Origin: Paralithodes platypus
Lineage: Eukaryota > Arthropoda > Malacostraca > Decapoda > Lithodidae
DNA: 64,000 nt
Direction: 5' to 3'
Assembly: GCA_032716605.1 (NCBI GenBank)
Contig: CM064569.1
Span: forward strand, 9,923,180 to 9,987,179
The notes below the pieces were generated by a model, which saw only the letters and a program-made list of their open reading frames with translations, was not told where the DNA came from and did no database searches. Made by a program: the position numbers and the translations under genes. Below are positions 11,368-20,662 of this stretch, one piece after another (the first letter of the stretch is position 1; each line of letters begins with the position of its first letter).

Positions 11368-11725
11368 TCTCTTTCTCTCCCTCTCTCTTTGCCTTGTATC
11401 CGCTCATCCCCATTCAGCCTACTGTTTTAAGACGTTTACCCCCATCCAGGTTTCTATATTTTCCTGGTGAGCGGTAGCGAGCCAACATATATATATATAT
11501 TTGTTTTGAGAGCAAGCTAAATTTGTAAATTTTTCGATAGAAAAAAAGTCTCCGGCGAAGACGGATTTCTCCATACAATGCTGGCTCGCTAACGCCCGCC
11601 AGGAAGATATCGATACTTGGATGGGGATAAACGTCTTAAAACAGTTGGCTGAATGGGGCCCAATGGATACAAGCCAGAGAAAAAGAGAAAAGGAGAGAAA
11701 GAGAAAAAAAACAGGTGAACCCCTT
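11368..11725. mobile_element. Foldback element, copy 2 (tandem)
   Basis: A near-identical repeat of 10906-11265 shifted by about 460 bases. The shared unit also includes the flank TTCACTATAGGCCTAAT and ACCCACCTCGCCGAAGGT (ends near 11342 and 11801). It is therefore a local tandem duplication of foldback plus flank, not an independent insertion. Confidence 0.7.
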
Positions 11726-11769
11726 ACGAGAGGTGCATAGAAAAAAAGGGTTGACAGGTTCACTATAGG

Positions 11770-12335
11770 CCTAATAATTTGTTTTACCCACCTCGCCGAA
11801 GGTGCTCTTTGGCTTCGGCAAGGTGTCTTCTGTGCATTCATCTATATCGCACAGCCCTTCGCACGCCTCTGCGAAGTATACCCGTGGCGGGTATACTCTC
11901 GGCGAGTATTCGTTCGCACGTCGACAACTAATCGACGAGGAAATCGCCGATGATTATTGTGCATCGTCGATGTTCTCAGAACATCTGAGAGCATCTGCGA
12001 ACCATCGTGCGAAGTTTTGGAAAATTGCAACTTTTTTTTCGTGCCACACCCTCCGCGATGTCTCGCCGATATCGCAGATGATCTCAGAGGGCCTCGCAGA
12101 TCCCTTTGAGATGTTCGACGATGCTTGCGAGGGCTACGACTCTTCGTCAGTCCTCGTACAAAATTTTGAACAATCCGAACATTTGCCACGACCTGCGAAG
12201 GCCCTTGCGAGGCCTTGCGAGTCAAACGATTTTCATGGGAGGGTTCAAGATTTGTTTGTGACATGTCACGAATGTGCCCATTTCTTGGTGTCGGCGATGA
12301 AAATCGTATGAAATCGCATCAGTGGGAAAGGGGCA
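11770..12335. repeat. Subterminal TCGC-rich zone of the Harbinger-like element
   Basis: Dense, non-periodic repetition of CTTCGCA, CTGCGA, TCGCCGA and CTCGGCGAG in both orientations. The mirror zone is 9841-10190. The CpG density is far above the AT-rich surroundings. Such clusters in other families serve as transposase-binding sites; that role here is inferred. Confidence 0.55.
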
Positions 12336-12338
12336 TAA

Positions 12339-12897
12339 GGAGGCTGTCTGTCTGGGGCTCGGTTTGGTGTACCACAAACCCATATACAGTATATAGTGCT
12401 TTGACTGTGTCAGGAAAATTAACTTTTAGTTGTGATGGACATAGATCTTGGTGGCAGAAGATGGCATCACCGCCTCCACATTTGTTTGTAATTGGGTAAA
12501 ACAGTGATAATCATCTATGGTGCAGATTTAGTGGGTGATTTGCCAAGCCCCGGTGATGGCTACAACCTTCCTATTTGCTGACCTTGCTGTGATGATGCAT
12601 ACATCCAGCTTGTTGTTGAGTGAGGTGACATTTGATAACAGGAGTGTAGGCAAGTCGTAACCTTGTCTAGAGACTTCTGTGAGCTGCTTTGGCTTGATTA
12701 TTTTGGGTTTGGTTCTCCTCTTCTGATACTGACTATCCTTTCCATTTGTGTTTCTTGTGATAGATTTTTCCTGGGCCCCCTGGCATGAACATTTTTCAGA
12801 TCATATAGTTTTGTGATATCATTGGTGTGTTGGTATCCATTCCCTTATTTAGGGGAAAGAGAGGGGAACTGGTTTATGTCACTGTCATATTGTTTAC
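12339..12897 (-). pseudogene. LINE-B APE endonuclease, N-terminal part
   Basis: The minus strand contains VTSLNNKLDVC, VVAITGAWQ (the TETW-like strand of APE endonucleases), a stop, then GGGDAIFCHQDLCPSQLKVN and FPDTVKALY. In APE domains this continues into the GDFN strand, found at 9837 and below on the other side of the 2.5-kb insertion. Frame changes and stops show decay. Confidence 0.65.
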
Positions 12898-12901
12898 TTA
12901 A

Positions 12902-13381
12902 CCCTCCTGGCCCGGGCAGGCTCTCAAAATGACAGTGTGGGCTACCCGGGCGATCTGGCCAAAAAACGTCTAGGCCTAGGCTACCGTATTTTTGTTTAGT
13001 TTAACTGCTAGAAATTTCCCACGCATCTATAAATGTAGTGCGGTTTCCAATCTGTAGACTGGTGTTGAGTAGAGCTCTCTATGTCAACTGGTTCAGTTGT
13101 GATGACGATTTCAGTGGAGAGCACTTGCAGGCGATGTTAGCAATATGACGATCTTTTCACTACTGAAACAACGACATACAGACATACAATAACAAACAAG
13201 TCTTCTCTTTCTTGTTTTCTGAGGTGCGGTGACGTAACGATCGGCTTTGTTTACATGCGTCGGACGCACGGCGTTCAGACCAAGCTGAATAGGCTTTCAA
13301 GCTTACAGATTTTAAAATGACAACCGGGCACCTGCCCTTAATTCGTGGTGTCATTTTAAAATGACAACCGGGCCAGGAGGG
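12902..13381. mobile_element. piggyBac-like non-autonomous element
   Basis: TTAA at 12898-12901 and 13382-13385 flank inverted ends CCCTCCTGGCCCGG (left) and CCGGGCCAGGAGGG (right). TTAA target duplication with CCC-started ends is the piggyBac signature. The right end carries two direct copies of TTTTAAAATGACAACCGGGC about 40 bases apart, plausible internal binding repeats. The interior has no transposase. It sits in the ORF1-to-APE part of LINE-B. Confidence 0.85.
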
Positions 13382-13385
13382 TTAA

Positions 13386-13520
13386 GGAATCCACACCCAC
13401 ACCATAAGTTCCCGAGTTTTCACTGCCACTTGTTCACTGATTAATATCCTTAAGGTTTGTGCTGCTTTTCTAACTTCAGTTTCTTTGATGGAACTTTTAA
13501 CTGTTTCTAGCTTTACTTAG
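13386..13520 (-). pseudogene. LINE-B ORF1-like remnant
   Basis: The minus strand reads an open stretch with SSIKETEVRKAAQTL and ISEQVAVKTRELMVWVW, charged and helical in character like the end of a non-LTR ORF1. The piggyBac-like element directly follows it. The assignment rests on position and open frame, not on a named domain. Confidence 0.4.
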
Positions 13521-13790
13521 CCTCGTAAGGGAAAGCACACATTGTGTAGGTCGATTGGTGTGTGTGTGTGCGTGCGTTTGTTTTTGTGTGTAAAGCATAG
13601 GTAAATCCATCCAATTACTTTATAGCTATTGTGAATGTAGAAACTATAAAAAACAATAGTTGATTCAATTGACGCCACCCTATAGTAAAGATATGGATAA
13701 ATATATACTTTACATAAGTGCACAGTATACAGTTCAGATAGATAGATATACAACCAGATTGAAGTAGGCAGACATATAAATAAGAAGTTA

Positions 13791-13794
<4 letters not shown>

Positions 13795-13840
<46 letters not shown>

Positions 13841-13847
13841 AGAGAGA
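13795..13847. repeat. (GA)n microsatellite
   Basis: GA dinucleotides with one GG interruption near 13821. A short TG run lies at 13557-13570. Confidence 0.95.
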
Positions 13848-13848
13848 T

Positions 13849-14392
13849 TAAGCACGGCTACTTCTCACCTTAAACCTTTCCTTAATAATTTATGCGAACT
13901 CACAAACGCCGCAAGGCTTACCGTATAAACAGCTTAACCATTCCACTTGACGTTGACGTTGACGTTAACGTTGTTGTACAATTTTAACTGTATTGCATTT
14001 TTTTCTGAACGAATATACTCATTACAGGACGGATCAATGGAAGTCTAAAGATGAATTGAAATTGACCTTATATAATAAAGTATATGACCGTAGTTCTGAC
14101 CATACACAATAGTGGAAATATACGGTACTATACTCTGTTCTTCTCAGCTGGCGATACATTGAATCCTTTGCAGCTAATTTATCGATACTTAGTGGAATAA
14201 TATGAAATTATGATGTCTCTGCATCATATTAAGACCAAGTATATATAATTAGCACCTCATTTCAAAAGAAAATCTTCAAAATATCTGAGAAATGTTGATG
14301 TGAACTTTGTAATTTACCGTCAGTTGAAAAGAGGCAGACTTTAGTGATGTTGTCTGAAATGATGTGTGCCATTATTGTGTTGTAACCTTCCT
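13849..14392. other. Spacer with short TTGACG repeat
   Basis: Four near-copies of GTTGAC/GTTAAC occur at about 13947-13972. Otherwise no gene or repeat that I can name. Confidence 0.5.
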
Positions 14393-15757
14393 GGTGAATC
14401 GTCTATCTCGCTTTATTGTTTACATTTTTATATAAGTAATGGTGAATCGTCTATCTCGCTTTATTGTTTACATTTTTATATACGTAATGGTGAATCGTCT
14501 ATCTCGCTTTATTGTTTACATTTTTATATAAGTAATGGTGAATCGTCTATCTCGCTTTATTGTTTACATTTTTATATTAATGGTGAATCGTCTATCTCGC
14601 TTTATTGTTTACATTTGTATATACGTAATGGTGAATCGTCTATCTCGCTTTATTGTTTACATTTTTTATATAAGTAATGGTGAATCGTCTATCTCGCTTT
14701 ATTGTTTACATTTTTATATACGTAATGGTGAATCGTCTATCTCGCTTTATTGTTTACATTTTTATATAAGTAATGGTGAATCGTCTATCTCGCTTTATTG
14801 TATACATTTGTATATACGTAATGGTGAATCGTCTATCACGCTTTATTGTTTACATTTTTATATACGTAATGGTGAATTGTGTATCTCGCTTTATTGTTTA
14901 CATTTTTATATACGTAATGGTGAATCGTCTATCTCGCTTTATTGTTTACATTTTTATATACGTAATGGTGAATCGTCTATCTCGCTTTATTGTTTACATT
15001 TTTATATAAGTAATGGTGAATCGTCTATCTCGCTTTATTTATCTCGCTTTATTGTTTACATTTTTATATACGTAATGGTGAATCGTCTATCTCGCTTTAT
15101 TGTTTACATTTTTATATAAGTAATGGTGAATCGTCTATCTCGCTTTATTGTTTACATTTTTATATACGTAATGGTGAATCGTCTATCTCGCTTTATTGTT
15201 TACATTTTTATATACGTAATGGTGAATCGTCTATCTCGCTTTATTGTTTACATTTTTATATACGTAATGGTGAATCGTCTATCTCGCTTTATTGTTTACA
15301 TTTTTATATACGTAATGGTGAATCGTCTATCTCGCTTTATTGTTTACATTTTTATATAAGTAATGGTGAATCGTCTATCTCGCTTTATTGTTTACATTTT
15401 TATATACGTAATGGTGAATCGTCTATCTCGCTTTATTGTTTACATTTTTATATAAGTAATGGTGAATCGTCTATCTCGCTTTATTGTTTACATTTTTATA
15501 TACGTAATGGTGAATCGTCTATCTCGCTTTATTGTTTACATTTTTATATAAGTAATGGTGAATCGTCTATCTCGCTTTATTGTTTACATTTTTATATACG
15601 TAATGGTGAATCGTCTATCTCGCTTTATTGTTTACATTTTTATATAAGTAATGGTGAATCGTCTATCTCGCTTTATTGTTTACATTTTTATATACGTAAT
15701 GGTGAATCGTCTATCTCGCTTTATTGTTTACATTGGTAATATATAACTAATGGTGAA
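14393..15757. repeat. 48-bp tandem array, about 28 copies
   Basis: Units start with GGTGAATCGTCTATCTCGC and recur every 48 bases (15125, 15173). Because 48 is a multiple of three, all copies keep phase and two frames look open for long stretches (a 16-residue unit MVNRLSRFIVYIFIYV in one). Units end in TACGTAAT (type A) or TAAGTAAT (type B). From about 15300 to 15740 the types alternate strictly, giving a 96-bp dimer. One unit near 15040 holds a small internal duplication of TATCTCGCTTTAT. I regard it as a satellite, not a gene. Confidence 0.95.
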
Positions 15758-15758
15758 G

Positions 15759-15782
15759 TCTCTCTCTCTCTCTCTCTCTCTT
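15759..15782. repeat. (TC)n microsatellite
   Basis: TC dinucleotides directly after the 48-bp array, followed by TATATATA. Confidence 0.9.
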
Positions 15783-15998
15783 TATATATATAAATATCCT
15801 AGATAACCATTTCCTAGTTGTATTAATAATGTGTATGTGTAATCTGGAATATGGGTTCTACGAATTAATATGGGGTGGAATACTTCCTCCAAGTATGATG
15901 TCCTCAACTCCTATAAATATACAGGACATTTGCTAACTAAATTCGGTTAATTTCAACTGACGGTAAATATCCACAGCCCTGGGCACCAACAGTGACGT

Positions 15999-16548
15999 AT
16001 ATACCCATCTGAATCTGTATCGAACGCAAGCAAGGTAATACCATGCTCCACTTATATACCCAGCTGAATCTGTATCGAATGCAAGCAAGATAATACCATG
16101 CTCCACTTATATACCCAGCTGAATCTGTATCGAACGCAAGCAAGGTAATACCATGCTCCACTTATATACCCAGCTGAATCTGTATCGAACGCAAGTAAGA
16201 TAATACCATGCTCCACTTATATACCCAGCTGAATCTGTATCGAATGCAAGCAAGGTAATACCATGCTCCACTTATATACCCAGCTGAATCTGTATCGAAC
16301 GCAAGCAAGATAATACCATGCTCCACTTATATACCCAGCTGAATCTGTATCGAACGCAAGCAAGGTAATACCATGCTCCACTTATATACCCAGCTGAATC
16401 TGTATCGAACGCAAGCAAGATAATACCATGCTCCACTTATATACCAGCTGAATCTGTATCGAACGCAAGCAAGATAATACCATGCTCCACTTATATACCC
16501 AGCTGAATCTGTATCGAACGCAAGCAAGATAATACCATGCTCCACTTA
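15999..16548. repeat. 55-bp tandem array, 10 copies
   Basis: CAGCTGAATCTGTATCGAAC recurs every 55 bases. Most units alternate between CAAGCAAGG and CAAGCAAGA, so the array is built largely from 110-bp dimers; the last two units are both of the A type. 55 is not a multiple of three, so open frames in it are short. No coding function supported. Confidence 0.95.
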
Positions 16549-17337
16549 TCTCAGATGCTTCAGGGCATTACTTAAAAGGCTCAGAGGATCAAATTGGCAT
16601 GCCCCTACCAAGCCCACAAATGCACATATCTTAAGGGGGGTGACCGTTTTTGTTTTATCTTTCTCTCCTTTTCTCTCTTTCCCTGGCTTGTATCCATTCG
16701 GCCCCATTCAGCCAAATTTTTTAAGAAGTTTATCCTCAACAAGGTGTCGATTTCTCCCTGGCGAGCGATAGCGAGCCAGCACTGTATGGAGAAATCCGGC
16801 TATAGACTGGGTCAATTTTCAAGAAATGTAAACCCTGAAGGCAAATCGTGTTAATTTATGGCATACAGGCTATTTAGGGATACTGAGGGGTGCTGAACTC
16901 GAATCTGCTGTATGCCCGGCTCAAAAATGGCTCATAAGCCCTCAAAATTGAAAAATCCAAGATGGCCACCACCGCCGTGCTAAAATTCATAAATGTTCAT
17001 ATCTTTTTTACCAAGCAAGGTAGAAACATGAATGAAGTGTGCTTTAGTATGTTTTCTAATTAAAATGTAAAACTTGCAAACTAAACAAACCAAAATTGGG
17101 ACAAGGACAATATAAAGTCAAATTAAATTATCAAAATCGCTATGTGGAAACAACGTTTACTAAAATGAAAATTATTAAATAAAATATGAGGAATCCAATG
17201 GCAAACCCAAATTAAAAAAACTGCTTAAAACTCATATGAATTGCCAAAATTGTCATTTCAACAAAGCGAATAAAATAACAATACAATAACTATGTCAGGC
17301 ATGTTGATATTGTGTGCAAATAAATAACTCATTCACT

Positions 17338-17664
17338 CCTTTCAACATTATTTGCAGATATATCCTGTATGTGCAGTGCTGTACCGAATTTTAAAATATT
17401 TTATTGTCTCCTTTTAGGTACTCAGCACCAACCGTAATATTGCAAGCTTGAACTGATGCATCACTGATACCAATACAAATTAACAAAATAATTATTTTGC
17501 TTACCTTTCAACATTATTTCCAGCTGTATTCAGCATGCACAATGCTATTTTGGACTCTTCGTGTATACATATATATATCTATTGTGTCCTTGTAGTTACT
17601 CACCAACAGAAGTATTAACAACTTTTTATATTGCAGGTTTGAATTGATGCACTGGTGATGCTGC
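17338..17664 (+). promoter_or_regulatory. Two diverged direct repeats upstream of the first ORF
   Basis: CTTTCAACATTATTTGCAG at about 17338 and CTTTCAACATTATTTCCAG at about 17506 start two related stretches of roughly 160 bases. Both go through GTACTCAGCACCAAC or TTACTCACCAACAG and end with TTGAACTGATGCATCACTG or TTGAATTGATGCACTGGTG just before the ATG at 17666. They may be promoter repeats or include a 5' intron acceptor (TTTTTATATTGCAG). Which of these holds is not decidable here. Confidence 0.4.
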
Positions 17665-17665
17665 C

Positions 17666-18424
17666 ATGGCTGAAGGCACAGAGTCCACTAGAAAAAGACC
17701 AGTGTCGCTAGGGTCACAATTACAATTGTGCATCATTTGCCAGAATGACAATCAACAGAAACTTATGAATATCAGCCATGATGGCCTCCAGTCAGTTGAT
17801 AACATCAGACAACTACGGGCGAAAATACCTAACGATAACTTCCGAGATGCAACTGATCGACTCACCGAAATATTTCAAACAGTTGTCCCTCAAACTTTCT
17901 TGTGGCATAAAGACTGTCAGTCAAGTTACATGAGCAAACTGAAAATTGAACGTTTGAGGAAAGCTGGGTTGAAAGAGATGAATGAACCAAGCTCCTCCAC
18001 ATCCATGCAACATGCTCATCCTCAAAAGCTCAGTCTACGGAGTGAAACGCCTCGCATAGACTGGAAGAAATGCATCTTTTGCCAACAAGACCAGAGAGAA
18101 TCACTTCATCTCACCCAAGAACTGCGAGTCAGCAGCAGGATACTAGACGCATCAAAGTACGATCAAGTCCTGAGGGTTCGATTAGCGTGTATCAACGATC
18201 TCACAGCTGCAGATGGAGCATATCACCGGAGTTGCATGGTCAAGTTTGAGCGGCAAACAAAACATATTGCCACAATGTCACCCCAGACCTCGGACATAGC
18301 CTTGGCATGGCTTTGCCAAGATCTGAAGCAATCAGCAGAACAAACTGATATCTTGGATCTTGTAGATGTTTGGGACATATACTGCAAAATTTCCGATGAT
18401 GCTCAGGCGGAGATTCCACCTTAA
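17666..18424 (+). CDS. Transposon ORF segment 1: two C2HC-like modules (copy A)
   Basis: A 252-codon frame from ATG 17666. It contains two similar zinc-binding-like modules. The first is LCIICQ, then about 70 residues later WHKDCQSSYMSKL. The second is KCIFCQ, then about 60 residues later YHRSCMVKFER. Each gives a C-x2-C pair followed by a spaced His/Cys pair. The frame ends at TAA 18422-18424, but the same frame continues open after the stop (FLSRRNTFKDKLADCLEG), so the stop is a nonsense change in a longer protein and not a natural end. The likely role is DNA or protein binding by the transposon product (inference). It is nearly identical to 25151-25909. Confidence 0.7.
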   Translation: MAEGTESTRKRPVSLGSQLQLCIICQNDNQQKLMNISHDGLQSVDNIRQLRAKIPNDNFRDATDRLTEIFQTVVPQTFLWHKDCQSSYMSKLKIERLRKAGLKEMNEPSSSTSMQHAHPQKLSLRSETPRIDWKKCIFCQQDQRESLHLTQELRVSSRILDASKYDQVLRVRLACINDLTAADGAYHRSCMVKFERQTKHIATMSPQTSDIALAWLCQDLKQSAEQTDILDLVDVWDIYCKISDDAQAEIPP

Positions 18425-20293
18425 TTTCTAAGCCGAAGGAACACGTTCAAGGACAAACTAGCTGACTGCCTTGAAGGCTTGTACGAGGTCGTTGTACTAC
18501 ATGATCGGGCTCGAAATGAACCCCGTACAGTGCTAGTTCCTTCCAAGTACCGACATCTTCCAGTATCCGCGATGATCAACGATGACAGTGACGTGAAAAG
18601 ACTCATCCCTACCTACAAGCATGATGATCAAGACACCTTCCTGACCATGGTTCATGTGGCACTTCAGTTCCATGGTGACATGTTGTCACATCCCAAGCCA
18701 ATTGGGTTAGACATCAGCTCAGACAGAGCTATCGATTGCATACCCGATAGTTTGTACATGTTCCTCAACCTGTTACTAGGTGGTCAACGTTTACTGGAGA
18801 ATGAGGAACGTGACTATGAGAAACACGAGAAACAGACGACGGCTCAGAATTATCAGTATTGCTCAGGACTTCATGTACATAGCTAACAGAGACAAGTTTC
18901 TCACTCCGAAGCACATAGGGATGGCTAGCACATTACACCAAGCAACACGGTCGAAAGAGTTGGTGAGTATGTTTCACCAGGCAGGTCACGTCATGAGTTA
19001 CCGGGAGGTCATCAAACTTGACACTGCACTCGCTAAAAAGACACTGGAGTCCATGGACAGCAACGGTGCAGTGGTCCCTCGAAATCTAGTGAAGGGTCGC
19101 TTTGTCCATTCTCTACAGACAACGTAGACATCAACGAGTATACCTTGGATGGAAAGGGAACCTTTCATGCCACACAAGTCGCTGCCTGGCAACGCGGGCC
19201 ACCCGAAGGAGATCTCCTCAAAGGAATCAACATTTCCAAGATAGCCACATTATGCATCCCTGAGGTGATGACTGAGATAATACCCACGCCAAACAGAGGA
19301 TTCAAGGAGCGTCCATTTATCGGTGCGATCACGGCTGATCATTTTGCACAGGCCATGAAGACTGCCCATCAGCACTAAAGGCAGAGGCGACTGACATGGC
19401 TTTTGTATTGACCCAGTCTCAACACAAACCAATGCCTTCCTGGACACTGTACAACCAAAAAGCTAGCAAAGTCAACCCAGAGAAGATGACTGTAGGTTAC
19501 CTACCTATCATACAAGCTCCTGCATCTGAACTCGATACATTGAACACAGTCATGAAACGAGTAATCCATGTAGCCAATTCGATGGAGCAGCACCATGTTG
19601 TTCTGACTGTGGATGAGGCGAAGAGCCTCATCCACAGTCAGCTAAATGGAGTTGAAGTGGTGGGTAGCAGAATACATGGACGTACTTATACCCTGCCTGG
19701 GAGGACTTCACATTGCCATGAACTTTCTGGAAGTGATAGGACGACATATGCATCAATCTGGCCTGTGCGAGCTGTGGGTAGAGTGTGATCTTCTGGGGGC
19801 CAATGCTACACAACATGTCATGAACGGAAAGGGCTATGCACGTGCAATGAGAATGCACAAGCTCACTCTGCAGGCACTTTGGCAACTACTGCTTCCTCGG
19901 TTCTACACGTACTTGGATGATGTTGACGACACACTGAGAGCCGAACTTTCAGATGGCTGCACTTCCATAGATGTGGATAGCATCACACAGATGGTTGAAA
20001 CTCTGAGTACTGAAAGATTCCGACATCCCATGAAAGAGTTTGCTGAGGCACTGGCAGTTGATGATCCAAACGCTGAGTTCTGGTGGCAGTATATGACCAT
20101 GGTGAGTATCCTGCTCTCATTCACCCGAGCACAACGAGATGGGTTGTGGGATCTTCACCTGTATTCCTTCAAGCGTATGTTGCCATATTTCTTCAGGTAT
20201 GATCATGTCAACTACGCCAGATGGGGTACTGTGTATCTGGCTGAGATGTCGACTCTCCCACCAGAAGTCCTTTTGGAGTTTCAGGAAGGCAAC
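18425..20293 (+). pseudogene. Transposon ORF segment 2: middle domain (copy A)
   Basis: Continues the frame of segment 1 past the TAA, then breaks. Relative to unit B it has one extra A near 18833 and single-base losses near 19100, 19356 and 19679. Recognisable stretches are LLGGQRLLENEERDYEKHE, KTLESMDSNGAVVPRN, KPMPSWTLYNQKASKV, CLGGLHIAMNFLEVIGRHM and FFRYDHVNYARWGTVYL. Similar arrangements (a GGFHIALN-type block, then a YARW block) occur in multicopy uncharacterised proteins of cnidarians and arthropods as I remember them; I cannot name the domain. A palindrome at 19603-19641 disrupts the coding sequence in both units. Confidence 0.65.
19603..19641. repeat. Perfect 17-bp palindrome arms inside coding sequence (copy A)
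   Basis: The left arm CTGACTGTGGATGAGGC (19603-19619) and its exact inverse (19625-19641) are separated by five bases. The reading changes frame around it. The same structure is at 27087-27125 in unit B, so it predates the duplication. It looks like a templated inverted duplication. Confidence 0.9.
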
Positions 20294-20656
20294 CGGACAG
20301 CTGCGAGAAGGGAGCACCAAGCTTATGTCTACTACTAAATACGACATAAGAGATAGACAAGCCAAACTGAAATGATTACTGATTACGGATTACTGATATT
20401 TACTATAGGATGTAAGGTATCTTAAAATAACCCCCTAGAAATACATTCTCTAAAGTATCTATTTCTTTATCCTCCCCATTTCCCCAGCTAACCTAATCCC
20501 ACAAGGACCCCAATGGAAATACGCCTAACGGCCTTATTGGGCTATCCTTAGTTGGAATTATGCAAGGCTGGTACATGTCATATTTGTAACATACTATGTG
20601 GTACCAATTCTGTAAATTGCTAACTGAATAAATATTATTATTATTATTATTATAAC
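20294..20656 (+). mobile_element. 363-bp retroposon insertion with TTA-repeat tail (copy A)
   Basis: Sequence unrelated to the ORF separates FQEGN from FIVKRTERRF. It ends in CTAACTGAATAAATATT followed by a TTA-repeat tail. AAC stands on both sides (20291-20293 and 20654-20656). Deleting the insertion restores one continuous frame across the joint. The TTA tail is typical of I/L2-type LINE 3' ends or SINEs using them. Confidence 0.75.
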
Positions 20657-20662
20657 TTCATT

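Larger units (their letters stand above)
9841..12335. mobile_element. 2.5-kb non-autonomous Harbinger-like element with TAA target duplication
   Basis: The two ends are inverted copies: TGCCCCTTTCCCAATGATGC at 9841 mirrors the end at 12335, with about 45 matching bases (9841-9885 against 12291-12335). TAA is present on both sides (9838-9840 and 12336-12338), the TWA target duplication of PIF/Harbinger elements. It splits the APE domain of LINE-B. No transposase is visible; the outer 350-550 bases are crowded with TCGC, TGCGA and CGCCGA words, and the middle holds other repeats (10.2-11.7 kb). Confidence 0.8.
8098..13520 (-). mobile_element. LINE-B: antisense non-LTR element interrupted by two DNA transposons
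   Basis: Minus-strand order from 13520 down: an ORF1-like end, an APE endonuclease split by an insertion, an RT with YVDD, and a 3' UTR with AATAAA followed by an ATT-rich tail at about 8100-8130. Two insertions account for the breaks: a piggyBac-like element (12902-13381) and a Harbinger-like element (9841-12335). Removing them brings coding segments together. Remaining frameshifts, stops and loss of the RT C-terminus show the copy is dead. Clade (CR1/Jockey-type) is my inference from the APE plus RT layout. Confidence 0.75.

Noticed and set aside
11419..11841. 140-codon minus-strand frame
   Set aside because: It lies within the foldback copy and its duplicated flank; the same text occurs in other frames in sister copies.
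14366..15359. Long open frames with a repeated 16-residue unit
   Set aside because: They exist only because the 48-bp satellite unit is a multiple of three. More than one frame is open, and composition and context are satellite-like.
18425..18886. Separate second gene starting after the first transposon ORF
   Set aside because: It is in the same frame as the first ORF, separated only by one TAA, and has no independent ATG; it is one broken coding sequence.
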